This document shows positions 18,506 to 28,339 of a DNA stretch of 64,000 nt, in pieces. The stretch is from NCBI RefSeq assembly GCF_003602235.1, contig NZ_QZVS01000087.1, forward strand, positions 1 through 64,000, written 5' to 3'. This DNA comes from Cryobacterium melibiosiphilum (GTDB taxonomy: Bacteria; Actinomycetota; Actinomycetes; Actinomycetales; Microbacteriaceae). The notes beneath the pieces were generated by a model. That model worked only from the letters and a program-made list of their open reading frames with translations. It did not search any database and was not told where the DNA came from. A program made the position numbers and the translations under genes. Position 1 is the stretch's first letter; every line of letters begins with the position of its first letter.

Positions 18506-19579
18506 GTGAACGTACTCATCCGCAAGCGTCAGTTTGCCGGAATCGCAGCCCTCGGTGCTGCCGGTCTGGTTCTGGCCGGCTGTGCCACCGCCCCCGAAGC
18601 CACGGACTCGTCCGACGGCGCCACTGACACCGACTTTCTCGCCTGCGCCGTCTCCGATGAGGGCAGCTGGAACGACAAGAGCTTCAACGAAGCGGCCTTC
18701 GACGGCCTGCTCAAGGCCGAGGCCGACCTCGGCGTCAGCCTCAGCGACGCGGAGTCCAACTCCATCGAAGACTTCGAGCCCAACCTCACCGCCATGATCG
18801 GCGCCGGTTGCGACCTCACCTTTGCCGTGGGCTTCAACCTCATCGCCCCGGTCAACGCCGCCGCGGCCGCGAACCCCGACGTCAACTTCGTCACCATCGA
18901 CGGCTACTCCGAAGGCAACGACAACCTGAAGCCCGTCGAGTACGCCATGGACGAGTCGAGCTACCTCGCCGGCTACCTCGCCGCCGCGCAGAGCACCACC
19001 AAGGTCGTCGGCACCTACGGCGGACTGAACATCCCCGCCGTCACCGTCTTCATGGCCGGTTTCTACAACGGAGCCAAGGCCTACGAGGCCGAAACCGGCA
19101 CCGCCGTGACCGTGCTCGGTTACGACCCCGCGAGCCCCGACACCGGTGACTTCGTCGGCAACTTCGAGGACAGCGCCAAGGCCAAGAGCCTGAGCCTCGG
19201 ACAGCTTGAAAAGGGCGCGGACATTCTCTTCCCCGTCGCCGGCAGCCTGTTCAGCGCCACCTCGGAGGCCATCAACGAGTCCGGCAAGGACGCCCTCTTC
19301 ATCGGCGTTGACAAGGACATCGCCGTGACCAGCCCCGAGTACGCCGACCAGGTGCTGACCTCGGTCGAGAAGAAGATGACGGATGCGGTCTACGACGTCA
19401 TCGAGGCCACTCTCGACAACGGGTTCGACGGCGAGCCGTACCTCGGTACCCTCGAAAACGGCGGAACGAGCCTGTCCCCGTTCTACGACTTCGAGAGCTC
19501 GGTGTCCCCGATCGTCGTCGAGCGCCTCGAAGAGATCAAGGCCGGCATCATCGACGGCAGTATCGACCCGCAGGCCTAA
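18506..19579 (+). CDS. BMP-family lipoprotein, nucleoside ABC importer binding protein
   Basis: Extracytoplasmic substrate receptor, 357 residues. The signal peptide ends in the lipobox VLAGC (Cys near residue 27), so it is lipid-anchored to the outer face of the membrane. The mature protein has the BMP fold: DEGSWNDKSFNEAAFDGL, TFAVGFNL and AGYLAAAQSTTKVVGTYGG. Family members (PnrA, BmpA) bind purine and other nucleosides. The GTG at 18506 follows GGAGG. A terminator-like stem after the gene probably makes it more abundant than the transporter subunits that follow. The upstream gap (18354-18505) should hold the operon promoter. Confidence 0.95.
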   Translation: MNVLIRKRQFAGIAALGAAGLVLAGCATAPEATDSSDGATDTDFLACAVSDEGSWNDKSFNEAAFDGLLKAEADLGVSLSDAESNSIEDFEPNLTAMIGAGCDLTFAVGFNLIAPVNAAAAANPDVNFVTIDGYSEGNDNLKPVEYAMDESSYLAGYLAAAQSTTKVVGTYGGLNIPAVTVFMAGFYNGAKAYEAETGTAVTVLGYDPASPDTGDFVGNFEDSAKAKSLSLGQLEKGADILFPVAGSLFSATSEAINESGKDALFIGVDKDIAVTSPEYADQVLTSVEKKMTDAVYDVIEATLDNGFDGEPYLGTLENGGTSLSPFYDFESSVSPIVVERLEEIKAGIIDGSIDPQA

Positions 19580-19625
19580 CCACCCGCAGGTCTCACGACC
19601 CGGTTCACCAGAATCGACGGTCACC

Positions 19626-19667
19626 AGAATCGCCGGGGCGTTATTCGCCCCGGCGATTCTTTCTTGC
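19626..19667 (+). terminator. Hairpin between binding protein and ATPase genes
   Basis: AGAATCGCCGGGGCG pairs perfectly with CGCCCCGGCGATTCT around a five-base TTATT loop and is followed by TTCTT. It is probably a partial terminator that lets some polymerase continue into the transporter genes, so the receptor is made in excess. Confidence 0.85.
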
Positions 19668-19725
19668 ATAGTGGTTGTCCGCACAGCATTGTGAGCCAGA
19701 ATCAGATGAGCCAGAACAGGACGCC

Positions 19726-21225
19726 ATGAAACTTGAATTGCGCGGCATCACCAAACGCTTCGGTGCGCTCATCGCCAACGACCAGATTGACCTGGTGATC
19801 GAACCGGGAGAGATTCACTGCCTGCTCGGTGAGAACGGCGCCGGCAAGTCAACGCTGATGAACGTTCTCTACGGCCTGTATCGGGCCGAAGAGGGCGAAA
19901 TCCTGATCAACGACAAAGCGGTCGCGTTCAGCGGTCCCGGCGACGCGATGACGGCCGGAATCGGCATGGTTCACCAGCACTTCATGCTCATCCCCGTTTT
20001 CACCGTCGCTGAAAACGTGATGCTCGGCCACGAGCCGGTCAAGGCCGGCGGCGTGCTCGACCTCCCCACCGCCCGCGATCTGGTGCGCTCCATCTCCGCC
20101 AAATTCGGCTTCGACATCGACCCGGACGATCGGGTCGAAGACCTCCCGGTCGGGGCGCAGCAGCGCGTGGAGATCATCAAGGCCCTCGCCCGTGACGCCC
20201 AGATCCTCGTGCTCGATGAGCCCACCGCCGTGCTCACCCCGCAGGAAACCGATGAGCTCATGACCATCATGCGCCAGCTCGCCGCGGCCGGCACGTCGAT
20301 CGTCTTCATCACGCACAAGCTGCGGGAGGTGCGCGAAGTCGCCGACCGGATCACGGTCATCCGCTTGGGCAAAGTGGTCGGAACGGCGCTGCCCACCGCA
20401 TCCGTCACCGAACTCGCCTCGCTCATGGTCGGGCGCTCCGTCGACCTGGCCGTGGAGAAGAACCCGCCCCAGCTCGGTGAGGAGTCGCTCAAGGTCACCA
20501 ACCTGACGATCGTCGACCGCGCGGGTTCACTGCTGCTCGACGACCTGACCTTCTCGATTCGGGCCGGTGAGGTGCTGGCCATCGCCGGCGTGCAGGGCAA
20601 CGGACAAACCGAGCTGACCGAAGCCATCCTCGGCCTGCGTCACGGTGCTACCGGTTCGATCACCCTGGACGGCCACGAGCTGCTCGGTCGGTCGGTGCAG
20701 CAGGTGCTCGAGGCCGGCGTCGGTTTCGTGCCGGAAGACCGCACCAAAGACGGACTGGTCGGCGAGTTCACGGTGGCCGAGAACCTGATGCTGGACCGCA
20801 GCCAGGGAGCTCCCTTCGAAGCTCGCGGTGGCATCCGCTTCAAATATCGGGAAGAATTCGCGCGCAAAGCCATCGTCGAGTTCGACATTCGCACCCAGGG
20901 CACCACGACCCAGGCCGGGCGGCTGTCGGGCGGAAACCAGCAGAAAGTCGTGCTGGCGCGGGAACTGTCGCGGGACCTGCGCCTGTTCGTCGCCTCGCAG
21001 CCTACCCGGGGGCTCGACGTGGGCTCCATCGAGTTCTTGCACAAGCGCATCATCGAAACACGCGATTCCGGCCTGCCGGTGCTGATCGTCTCCACCGAAC
21101 TCGACGAGGTCATCGGCCTCGCCGACCGTATCGCGGTCATGTACCGCGGCCGAATTGTCGGCATCGTCGCGGCCGACACTCCCCGGGCTGACCTGGGCAT
21201 CATGATGGCGGGAATTGCAGCATGA
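19726..21225 (+). CDS. Nucleoside ABC transporter ATP-binding protein (two ATPase domains)
   Basis: 499-residue tandem ATPase of the YufO/RbsA type that energises nucleoside import. Domain one has Walker [10 protein letters not shown] and Walker [12 protein letters not shown]. Domain two (from about residue 255) has [15 protein letters not shown], a Walker A variant lacking the usual Lys/Ser, and signature [15 protein letters not shown]. The degenerate second Walker A is normal for this family. The ATG at 19726 follows AGGA. The next gene overlaps by four bases (ATGA). Confidence 0.95.
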   Translation: MKLELRGITKRFGALIANDQIDLVIEPGEIHCLLGENGAGKSTLMNVLYGLYRAEEGEILINDKAVAFSGPGDAMTAGIGMVHQHFMLIPVFTVAENVMLGHEPVKAGGVLDLPTARDLVRSISAKFGFDIDPDDRVEDLPVGAQQRVEIIKALARDAQILVLDEPTAVLTPQETDELMTIMRQLAAAGTSIVFITHKLREVREVADRITVIRLGKVVGTALPTASVTELASLMVGRSVDLAVEKNPPQLGEESLKVTNLTIVDRAGSLLLDDLTFSIRAGEVLAIAGVQGNGQTELTEAILGLRHGATGSITLDGHELLGRSVQQVLEAGVGFVPEDRTKDGLVGEFTVAENLMLDRSQGAPFEARGGIRFKYREEFARKAIVEFDIRTQGTTTQAGRLSGGNQQKVVLARELSRDLRLFVASQPTRGLDVGSIEFLHKRIIETRDSGLPVLIVSTELDEVIGLADRIAVMYRGRIVGIVAADTPRADLGIMMAGIAA

Positions 21226-22484
21226 GTACTGACACCACGTCCGCACCGACCAAGAAACCGAGCGCTGACGAACCCGCGGGGCTCAGCAGCCAGATCCTGC
21301 GGGAGATCATGGGCGGCGGCGCCGTGCGCACCGTGCTCGCCATCCTCTGCGGCTTCATCGTCGGAGCGATCCTGATCATCGCGACGAGCGAGGAGGTAGC
21401 CCAGGTCTCCGGCTACTTCTTCTCCCGGCCGATGGACACCGTCAGTGCCGCCTGGGCTGCCGTCTCCGGCGGCTACGGTGCGCTGTTCCGGGGGTCGATC
21501 TTCAACCCCGACGCCAACTCCTTTGCCGCGTCGGTGCGGCCGATCACCGAGACCCTGCGCCTCGGGGCCCCGCTCATCGCGGCCGGGCTGGGCATCGCGC
21601 TGAGCTTTCGCGTGGGCCTGTTCAACATCGGCGGCCAGGGGCAGTTGCTGCTCGGCGTCGTGTTCGCCAGCTACGCGAGCTTCGCGTGGCCGCTGCCGTA
21701 CGGGCTGCACCTGATCGTCGCGGTCGTCTTCGGCATTCTCGGCGCGGCCCTCTGGGGCAGCATCGTGGGCCTGCTCAAGGCCACCACCGGGGCACACGAG
21801 GTCATCGTGACGATCATGCTCAACTACGTCGCGTTCAACCTGGTCACCTGGCTCATGCGCTCGGGCTTTCTGCACGACGACGCCGCGGGCGGAAACCCGC
21901 AGACCGTGGCGCCGCTCGACACCGCGCAGCTGCCGCCGATTCTCGGCCCGGGTTTCAGCCTGCACGCCGGTTTTTTGCTCGTCGTCGCGGCCACCATCTT
22001 CTACTGGTGGCTGATGGAACGCTCGACCATCGGGTACCGCTTTCGCACCGTCGGCCTGAACCCGAACGCGGCGCGCACGGCCGGCATGAACGTGCCGAAG
22101 ATCTACGTGGTCGCGATGGCCGCCAGCGCCGCGTTCGTCGGCATCGCCGGGGTCAACCAGACCCTGGGGCGTGCCGGGGGAGTGACGCCGAGCATTGACG
22201 CCGGCATCGGTTTCGACGGCATCACCGTGGCCCTGCTCGGCGGCGGCGGGGCGGTCGGCATCTTCTTCGCCGGGCTGTTGTTCGGCGCGATGAAGGCCGG
22301 GAGCCCGATGATGCAGATCGCCGACGTGTCCCCGGAAGTGTTGTTGGTCGTGCAGGGCGTCATCGTGCTCTTCATCGCGGCGCCACCGCTCGTCCGGGCG
22401 ATTTTCCGGCTTCCGACCCCGGTGCCGGCCGGACCGATCAAAACCTTTGTGAAAAGCCTGTTCACCCGGGGGAAGAACTCATGA
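21222..22484 (+). CDS. Nucleoside ABC transporter permease 1 (YufP-like)
   Basis: 420-residue integral membrane subunit of the BPD_transp_2 type with about nine or ten spans. Recognisable segments are [20 protein letters not shown], the ATPase-contact region [15 protein letters not shown] and [16 protein letters not shown]. It forms the channel together with the next gene. The start overlaps the ATPase stop, and its own stop overlaps the next start, both by four bases, so the three proteins are translationally coupled. Confidence 0.94.
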   Translation: MSTDTTSAPTKKPSADEPAGLSSQILREIMGGGAVRTVLAILCGFIVGAILIIATSEEVAQVSGYFFSRPMDTVSAAWAAVSGGYGALFRGSIFNPDANSFAASVRPITETLRLGAPLIAAGLGIALSFRVGLFNIGGQGQLLLGVVFASYASFAWPLPYGLHLIVAVVFGILGAALWGSIVGLLKATTGAHEVIVTIMLNYVAFNLVTWLMRSGFLHDDAAGGNPQTVAPLDTAQLPPILGPGFSLHAGFLLVVAATIFYWWLMERSTIGYRFRTVGLNPNAARTAGMNVPKIYVVAMAASAAFVGIAGVNQTLGRAGGVTPSIDAGIGFDGITVALLGGGGAVGIFFAGLLFGAMKAGSPMMQIADVSPEVLLVVQGVIVLFIAAPPLVRAIFRLPTPVPAGPIKTFVKSLFTRGKNS

Positions 22485-23764
22485 CATCCACAGTGACCGC
22501 CGGGGCCAGCCCGGCCCTGCGCACCACGGTGCTGGCGCAGCGCAACTGGAAGACAGCCATCTCCCTGCTCGTCTTCGCGCTGCTCGGGCTGATCGGATTC
22601 GGCCTCCTCGGCCAGTCCTCTGACGTGACCTTCAACTGGACCGGAACCGGCGACGACGTCATCATTCCGAACTGGGTCGAAGACTCCAAGCGCATCGGCG
22701 TGGTCTTCGGAATTCTGATGCTCGCGATCACGGGAGTGTCGGTCTGGTTCACCTGGAACCGCACCCGCCCGCCCGCCTGGCTCGTGCTCGTGTTCGGGCT
22801 GCTGTTCGTCACCGCCCTGCTCGCCTCGGTCGGTGCCGGAGGTCGCGTACCGGTGATCTACCTGGCCACCGGGGCCATCTCGTTTGCCGTGCCCGTCATT
22901 CTCGGGGCCGTGGCCGGGGTCATGGGCGAGCGTGTCGGCGTGGTCAACATCGCGATCGAAGGCCAGCTGTTGCTCGGAGCGTTCATGGCCGCCATCATCG
23001 GCACGATGACCGGCAACCTGTTTCTCGGGATCGCCAGCGCCATGATCGGCGGCGCCCTGGTCGCCATGATCCTCGCATCGTTCTCGATCAAGTACCTCGT
23101 CGACCAGATCATCATCGGTGTCGTGCTCAACGTCCTCGTGGCCGGCATCACGAGCTTCTTCTACTCTGCCGTGATGACGCGCAACTCGGAGGGATTCAAT
23201 TTTCCCGGCACGCTGTCCTTCCTGGCCATTCCCGGGCTCAGCGACATACCGCTGATCGGCCCGATCCTGTTCGACAACAGGATCACCACCTATGCCGTCT
23301 TCGTCATCGTGCCGCTGGTCGGGCTGCTGATGTACAAGACCCGCTGGGGGCTGCGGCTGCGGGCCGTGGGGGAGCATCCGCTCGCCGCGGACACCGTCGG
23401 CATCAACGTGAACCGCACGCGTTTTCGCGTGATGACGCTCGCCGGCCTCATCGCCGGGCTCGGCGGAGCCGCGCTGAGTATCGGCGCCGTCGGTCCGTTC
23501 ATTCGTGACATGAGTGCCGGCCAGGGCTATATCGCCCTCGCCTGCGTGATTCTCGGCCGCTGGAACCCCTGGTATGCCGCGACCGCCGCCCTCATGTTCG
23601 GTTTCGCGCGCATCTTCCAGGTCTGGGCGGGCCAGGCCGGTTCGGGTATCCCCGCCGACTTCATCGCCATGATCCCCTACCTCGTCACCCTCGTCGCCGT
23701 CGCGGGCTTCGTCGGCAAGTCCATCGGCCCGGCCGCGGCCGGAAAGGCCTACGTCAAGCAATGA
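22481..23764 (+). CDS. Nucleoside ABC transporter permease 2 (YufQ-like)
   Basis: 427-residue second permease. It carries the family stretch GERVGVVNIAIEGQLLLGAF, the coupling segment KYLVDQIIIGVVLNVLV and LRAVGEHPLAADTVGINV. The N-terminal ~110 residues add extra membrane spans before the conserved core. It overlaps permease 1 and the following cytidine deaminase gene by four bases each, so import and the first catabolic step are coupled in translation. Confidence 0.94.
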   Translation: MTSTVTAGASPALRTTVLAQRNWKTAISLLVFALLGLIGFGLLGQSSDVTFNWTGTGDDVIIPNWVEDSKRIGVVFGILMLAITGVSVWFTWNRTRPPAWLVLVFGLLFVTALLASVGAGGRVPVIYLATGAISFAVPVILGAVAGVMGERVGVVNIAIEGQLLLGAFMAAIIGTMTGNLFLGIASAMIGGALVAMILASFSIKYLVDQIIIGVVLNVLVAGITSFFYSAVMTRNSEGFNFPGTLSFLAIPGLSDIPLIGPILFDNRITTYAVFVIVPLVGLLMYKTRWGLRLRAVGEHPLAADTVGINVNRTRFRVMTLAGLIAGLGGAALSIGAVGPFIRDMSAGQGYIALACVILGRWNPWYAATAALMFGFARIFQVWAGQAGSGIPADFIAMIPYLVTLVAVAGFVGKSIGPAAAGKAYVKQ

Positions 23765-24183
23765 CCGCGCACAGTGAGATCGACTGGGCCCCCCTGCGCG
23801 CAGCAGCCCTCGACGCCATGGCACACGCATACGCTCCCTACTCGAACTTTCCGGTGGGCGCCGCCGCGCTCGTCGATGACGGGCGTGTGGTGAGCGGATG
23901 CAACGTGGAGAACGCCTCCTACGGCGTCGGCCTCTGCGCGGAGTGCGCCCTGGTGTCCTCCCTCGCGATGACCGGGGGTGGCCAGCTCGTGGCGTTCACC
24001 TGCGTGGACGGCAACGGCAGCACGCTCATGCCGTGCGGACGCTGCCGCCAGCTGCTCTACGAACATTCCGCGCCGGGAATGTTGCTCGAAACCGTGTCGG
24101 GGGTGCGCACCATCGACGAGGTGCTGCCCGATGCGTTCGGGCCCCGCCAGCTGGCCGAGTACCGGGCAAGCACCGTTTCCTAA
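23761..24183 (+). CDS. cdd: Cytidine deaminase
   Basis: Converts cytidine and deoxycytidine to uridine and deoxyuridine. 140 residues, typical of the small tetrameric class. The zinc and catalytic motif is CNVENASYGVGLCAECALV (Cys-Ala-Glu) and the second zinc motif is MPCGRCRQ. The ATG overlaps the permease stop. The next gene, thymidine phosphorylase, begins 10 bases downstream behind a strong ribosome site, so pyrimidine nucleosides can be taken in, deaminated and cleaved by one operon. Confidence 0.97.
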   Translation: MTAHSEIDWAPLRAAALDAMAHAYAPYSNFPVGAAALVDDGRVVSGCNVENASYGVGLCAECALVSSLAMTGGGQLVAFTCVDGNGSTLMPCGRCRQLLYEHSAPGMLLETVSGVRTIDEVLPDAFGPRQLAEYRASTVS

Positions 24184-24193
24184 GGAGTCCCAC

Positions 24194-25513
24194 GTGACCG
24201 ACAGCACCGCGACGTCCACGATCGAGGCCTTCGACATGGTCGACCTCATCCACAGCAAGCGCGATCGCGGGGTGCTCACGACGCCGCAGATCGACTGGCT
24301 GATCGACGCGTACACCCGCGGTTTCGTCGGCGACGAACAGATGGCCGCGATGACCATGGCCATCTTCCTCAACGGTATGAGCCGGGACGAGATCCGCGCG
24401 TTGACGATGGCGATGCTGGCGAGCGGCGAGCGGATGAGCTACGAGGGCCTCGGCAAGCCGACCACCGACAAGCACTCCACCGGTGGCGTCGGCGACAAGA
24501 TCACCCTGCCGCTGATGCCGCTCGTGGCCGTGTTCGGAGCCGCCGTGCCGCAGCTGTCCGGCCGGGGCCTCGGCCACACCGGCGGAACGCTCGACAAGCT
24601 CGAGTCGATCCCGGGCTGGCGCGCCAACCTCACCAACGACGAGATGTTCACCCAACTGCAGCAGCACGGCGGCGTGATCAGCGCCGCCGGCAGCGGCCTC
24701 GCCCCGGCCGACGGCAAGCTCTACGCCCTGCGCGACATCACCGGCACGGTCGAGTCGATCCCACTGATCGCATCGTCGATCATGTCGAAAAAGATCGCCG
24801 AGGGCACCCGCGCGCTCGTGCTCGACGTGAAGTTCGGCAGCGGGGCATTCCTGAAAGACATCGACCGCTCCCGGGAGCTGGCCCGCACCATGGTCGAGCT
24901 CGGCGACGACGCGGGAGTGGCGACATCCGCTCTGCTGACGAACATGAATGTGCCCCTCGGGCTGGCCATCGGCAACGCGAACGAGGTGCGGGAATCCGTG
25001 GAGGTGCTCGCCGGCGGCGGGCCGGCCGACGTGGTCGAACTCACCGTCGCGCTCGCTCGCGAAATGCTCAACCTCGTGGGCATAACCGACGTTGACGTGG
25101 AGGCGGCCCTGCACGATGGCCGGGCCATGGACAAATGGCGCGCGGTGATTCGCGCCCAGGGCGGCGATCCGGATGCTGCCCTGCCCGTCGCCCGGGAGAC
25201 CCACGTCGTGTACGCCCCGCGCAGCGGCGTGCTCGTGGAGCAGCAGGCGCTGCCCTTCGGGATCGGCGCCTGGCGCCTCGGGGCCGGCCGGGCGCGCAAG
25301 CAGGATCCCGTGCAGCACGCCGCGGGCATCGACCTGCATGCCAAACCGGGGGACACCGTGGTGGCGGGGCAGGCGCTGTTCACGCTGAGCGCCGACGAAC
25401 CCGAGCGGTTTGCGCGCGCGCTCGAGTCGCTCGAGGGTGCTTGGCGGATCGGGGATGTCGGCGAGCCCGTGCTCGACGGCGGGCCACTGATCGCGGAGCG
25501 CATCACGCGGTAG
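24194..25513 (+). CDS. deoA: Thymidine (pyrimidine-nucleoside) phosphorylase
   Basis: Cleaves thymidine or uridine with phosphate to base and (deoxy)ribose-1-phosphate. The 439-residue protein shows KPTTDKHSTGGVGDKITLPL (the family signature with phosphate-binding residues), SGRGLGHTGGTLDKLE and the C-terminal PYNP domain (residues ~350-430). The GTG at 24194 has TAAGGAG upstream. The frame is open further back, inside cdd, but without similarity. It ends the transporter operon. A repeat-filled, gene-free stretch follows. Confidence 0.96.
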   Translation: MTDSTATSTIEAFDMVDLIHSKRDRGVLTTPQIDWLIDAYTRGFVGDEQMAAMTMAIFLNGMSRDEIRALTMAMLASGERMSYEGLGKPTTDKHSTGGVGDKITLPLMPLVAVFGAAVPQLSGRGLGHTGGTLDKLESIPGWRANLTNDEMFTQLQQHGGVISAAGSGLAPADGKLYALRDITGTVESIPLIASSIMSKKIAEGTRALVLDVKFGSGAFLKDIDRSRELARTMVELGDDAGVATSALLTNMNVPLGLAIGNANEVRESVEVLAGGGPADVVELTVALAREMLNLVGITDVDVEAALHDGRAMDKWRAVIRAQGGDPDAALPVARETHVVYAPRSGVLVEQQALPFGIGAWRLGAGRARKQDPVQHAAGIDLHAKPGDTVVAGQALFTLSADEPERFARALESLEGAWRIGDVGEPVLDGGPLIAERITR

Positions 25514-25626
25514 CGCGGTTGCCGGCTTGCGGCAAGGGCGAGGGGCAAGGGCAAAGGGCGCCAATATCAGCCATGCAGGGGGGCGCGGTCTCGAGATCGT
25601 CTTGCGTGGGGCATCCGCTCTCGCGA

Positions 25627-25970
25627 AGTGTCAGAGATGGCCCCTTGGCGAATGTTCCGAGGGGTGCTTGAGCCTTCTCGCGAAGCGAGAGCGTCCCCCC
25701 TGGGGCGTTCTGTGACACCTCGTGAGCGAAGTGTCAGAGATGGCCCCTTGGTTCTCGTGAGGTGTCAGAGATGGCCCCTTCGCGGCGCTCGAAGGGGCGT
25801 TCTGTGACACTTCGCGAGGTGTTTTTCGTCTCATGGGGCGTTCGGTGACACCTCGTGAGCGAAGTGTCACAGATGGCCCCTTGGCGAGCAGCCCGGGAAG
25901 GCCCCCATGGGGCATTCTGTGACACTTCGCGCTGAGGTGAGGCGGGCATGGGGCCATCTGTGACACGTCG
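25627..25970. repeat. Array 1 of palindromic half-site repeats (about nine copies)
   Basis: The gene-free stretch 25514-26153 holds a repeated ~20-bp unit AGTGTCAGAGATGGCCCCTT. Forward copies lie near 25627-25646, 25730-25749, 25761-25780 and 25863-25882. Reverse copies (AAGGGGCGTTCTGTGACACT-like) lie near 25702-25720, 25792-25812, 25833-25852, 25906-25926 and 25948-25967. Neighbouring reverse and forward copies form inverted pairs with a short CTCGTGAGCGA-type loop, for example 25702-25749 and 25833-25882. Spacing is irregular, so it is not CRISPR. Spurious open frames run through it. The same unit makes up the second array at 42036-42384. Confidence 0.85.
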
Positions 25971-26153
25971 CTGCTCTGCGGGCCGGAAGCCGCTCGACAA
26001 ACCGGCACCGAGTGTGTCTGACGCTTTAGTGGCGCTGTTGCTTGTCCAGTTGCAGTCACGCTTGCCGCTCCGGTCGAACCCTCGCAGCGCAAACACGAAA
26101 ACCGCCCTGTGGAGAACCGTTTCCCCAAGCCCTATCCCTGCCACCCTGTCGCC

Positions 26154-27056
26154 ATGCATAGACAAACCCCACTGCCTCCCGCCCTTATGACCCAGGCCTT
26201 CACGACAGCAGACGCACGCGCCGCGGGGCTCAGCGCCAAGCGCATCCGCTCGAGCGATCTGGAGCATCCGTTCTACGGAGTTCACGCTGCGCGAGACTAC
26301 CCGCAGGGCCTCATCGATCGCTGCCAGGCCTTCGACCAGCGGATGCCCGCGGGGGGCTTCTTCAGCCACGCGACTGCGGCCCTGCTCCACGGGCTGCCCC
26401 TGCCCTTCGCGAACGAGCAGGACCCGCTCCTGCACGTCTCTGTCGTAGCGCCGGCGCGGGCGCCACGGGCCACGGGGGTGAGGGGGCACAAGGTCGAGGC
26501 ACAGCCGCGCGTGATGGTCCTGGCCGGGATGCGCGTCGTCGACCCGGTGGAAGCGTGGTGCCAACTGGCATCCGCTCTGCAGCTCGACGATCTGATCGCG
26601 GCGGGTGACGGGCTGTTGACCGGACGCATCCCGCTCGCGAGCCCGCCCGACATTGCCGAACGCGTGCTCGAGCACTCCAGGCGCCGCGGTGCGCAGCGCC
26701 TGCGGGAAGCTGTGCTGCTGATTCGCCCGAGGGTGGAGTCGCGCCGCGAGACCTTTTTGCGCCTGTTTCTCGTGCGCTCGGGGTTTCCCGAACCCGACAC
26801 GAACCTCGAGATTCCGCTTCCGGCGGGCAAGCCGCGCGTGCGCGGCGATCTCGTCTACCTGAAATACAAGGTACTCGTGGAGTACGACGGCAAGCAGCAC
26901 CGCACCGACGATGTCCAGTACAACCGGGACGCCGAGCGGCTGCAGGACCTGCGGGGCGCCGGCTGGCTCGTCATCACCGTGCGCAAGGGCTCGTCGCCGG
27001 CCTGGGTGCGCGAGCACGTCGAGGCGGCGCTGCGGTCGCGGGGCTGGCGACCCTGA
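26154..27056 (+). CDS. AbiEi-like / DUF559-type protein with Vsr-like endonuclease domain
   Basis: Protein of about 300 residues with an N-terminal winged-helix-like region and a middle part resembling AbiEi-family antitoxin-domain proteins (FYGVHAARDYPQ, FSHATAALLHGLPLP). The C-terminal ~90 residues look like a small PD-(D/E)XK or Vsr-type nuclease fold, with RGDLVYLKYKVLVEYDGKQH carrying Asp and Glu at plausible metal positions. Similar proteins are very common in actinobacteria and have no established role. No toxin partner gene is adjacent. The start is uncertain (GTG 26109, ATG 26154 or ATG 26187; none has a clear ribosome site). It lies next to the repeat array. Confidence 0.7.
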   Translation: MHRQTPLPPALMTQAFTTADARAAGLSAKRIRSSDLEHPFYGVHAARDYPQGLIDRCQAFDQRMPAGGFFSHATAALLHGLPLPFANEQDPLLHVSVVAPARAPRATGVRGHKVEAQPRVMVLAGMRVVDPVEAWCQLASALQLDDLIAAGDGLLTGRIPLASPPDIAERVLEHSRRRGAQRLREAVLLIRPRVESRRETFLRLFLVRSGFPEPDTNLEIPLPAGKPRVRGDLVYLKYKVLVEYDGKQHRTDDVQYNRDAERLQDLRGAGWLVITVRKGSSPAWVREHVEAALRSRGWRP

Positions 27057-27147
27057 TCACCCGCAATAACGCAAGAATGCACACTCGTTCAGGGGCCAGT
27101 CAGTAAACGAGCAGACTCGGGGCATCCGTCGCCGGTAGATTGGAGAG

Positions 27148-28269
27148 GTGAATACGACGACTGAGGAATTCCTGATGCCCGGCGGCGGCACCAGCATCAA
27201 CTCCCTGCCCAAAATCTCCCTGCACGACCACCTCGACGGAGGCCTGCGCCCGCAGACCATCATCGACCTGGCCGAGGCGATCGGCCTCGACTTGCCGACA
27301 ACGGATGCCACGGCCCTCCGCGAATGGTTCGAGACCCAGGCCGACTCGGGCTCGCTCGTGGAATACCTGAAGACCTTCGACGTGACGACCGCGGTCATGC
27401 AGACCACCGAGGGCCTCATCCGCGTCGCCCGCGAATTCGTCGAAGACCTCGCCGCCGACGGCGTGATCTACGGCGAAGTGCGCTGGGCTCCCGAGCAGCA
27501 CCTGGCCCGCGGCCTGACCCTCGACGAGGTCGTCGATGCGGTGCAGGAAGGAATCGAAAACGGTATCGACCACGTCGACGAGCAGGGCCACAGCATCCAG
27601 ATCGGCCAGATCATCACGGCGATGCGCCACGCCGACCGCAGCCTCGAAATCGCCGAACTCGCCCTGCGCCATCGCCAGGACGGCGTCGTGGGCTTCGACA
27701 TCGCCGGCGCCGAAGCCGGCTTCCCGGCCAGCAACCACAAGGCCGCCTTCGACCTGCTCGCCCGCGAGTACCTCCCGGTCACCGTGCACGCCGGCGAGGC
27801 TGACGGCCTCGACAGCATCCGCGGCGCCCTGTTCGACGGTCGCGCCCTGCGCCTCGGCCACGGCGTGCGCATCGCCGAAGACGTGAACATCGAGCGCGAA
27901 GACGACGAGAACACCTTCGTGACCCTCGGACCGATCGCCCAGTGGGTGCGTGACCGCGAAATTCCGCTCGAACTGAGCCCCTCGTCGAACCTGCAGACCG
28001 GCGCGATCGCCGCCTGGGGTGACGACGTGCTCGACCACCCGTTCGACCTGCTTTACCAGCTCGGCTTCAAGGTCACCGTCAACACCGACAACCGCCTGAT
28101 GAGCAACACGAGCCTCAGCCAGGAGCTCGCGCTGCTGACGGATGCCTTCGGTTACGACCTCGAAGACCTCGAAAAGTTCCAGCTCAACGCGGCCGCCGCG
28201 GCATTCCTGCCGCTGGAGGACCGCGAGGAACTCATCGCGGCGATCACCGCCGGTTTCGCCGACGCGTAG
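27148..28269 (+). CDS. add: Adenosine deaminase
   Basis: Deaminates adenosine and deoxyadenosine to inosine forms. 373 residues: zinc-binding LHDHLDGG at residues 25-32, VHAGEADG near 215, RLGHGVRI near 235 and NTDNRLMSNTSLS near 315 with the metal-binding Asp. The TDN form instead of TDD is, as far as I recall, usual in actinobacterial Add. The start is GTG at 27148 with GGAGAG upstream. Its product inosine is the substrate of the purine nucleoside phosphorylase encoded at 31.4-32.3 kb on the other strand. Confidence 0.95.
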   Translation: MNTTTEEFLMPGGGTSINSLPKISLHDHLDGGLRPQTIIDLAEAIGLDLPTTDATALREWFETQADSGSLVEYLKTFDVTTAVMQTTEGLIRVAREFVEDLAADGVIYGEVRWAPEQHLARGLTLDEVVDAVQEGIENGIDHVDEQGHSIQIGQIITAMRHADRSLEIAELALRHRQDGVVGFDIAGAEAGFPASNHKAAFDLLAREYLPVTVHAGEADGLDSIRGALFDGRALRLGHGVRIAEDVNIEREDDENTFVTLGPIAQWVRDREIPLELSPSSNLQTGAIAAWGDDVLDHPFDLLYQLGFKVTVNTDNRLMSNTSLSQELALLTDAFGYDLEDLEKFQLNAAAAAFLPLEDREELIAAITAGFADA

Positions 28270-28339
28270 GCGCTGACCCGCTCGACACGCACCATCTCCG
28301 GCGATGCCGCCGGGGTTCTCCAGTAAGCAGAAAGAACCC

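Noticed and set aside
25627..25970. CRISPR array
   Set aside because: Repeats occur in both orientations, spacing is irregular, there are no uniform unique spacers and no cas genes are nearby.
25734..27017. 427-codon minus-strand ORF over repeat array 1
   Set aside because: It reads through the palindromic repeats and antisense to the nuclease-domain gene; the repeating CHRTP and SDTS peptides come only from the DNA repeat.
26154..27056. Complete type IV toxin-antitoxin pair
   Set aside because: No nucleotidyltransferase-type toxin gene lies on either side; only the antitoxin-like/nuclease protein is present.
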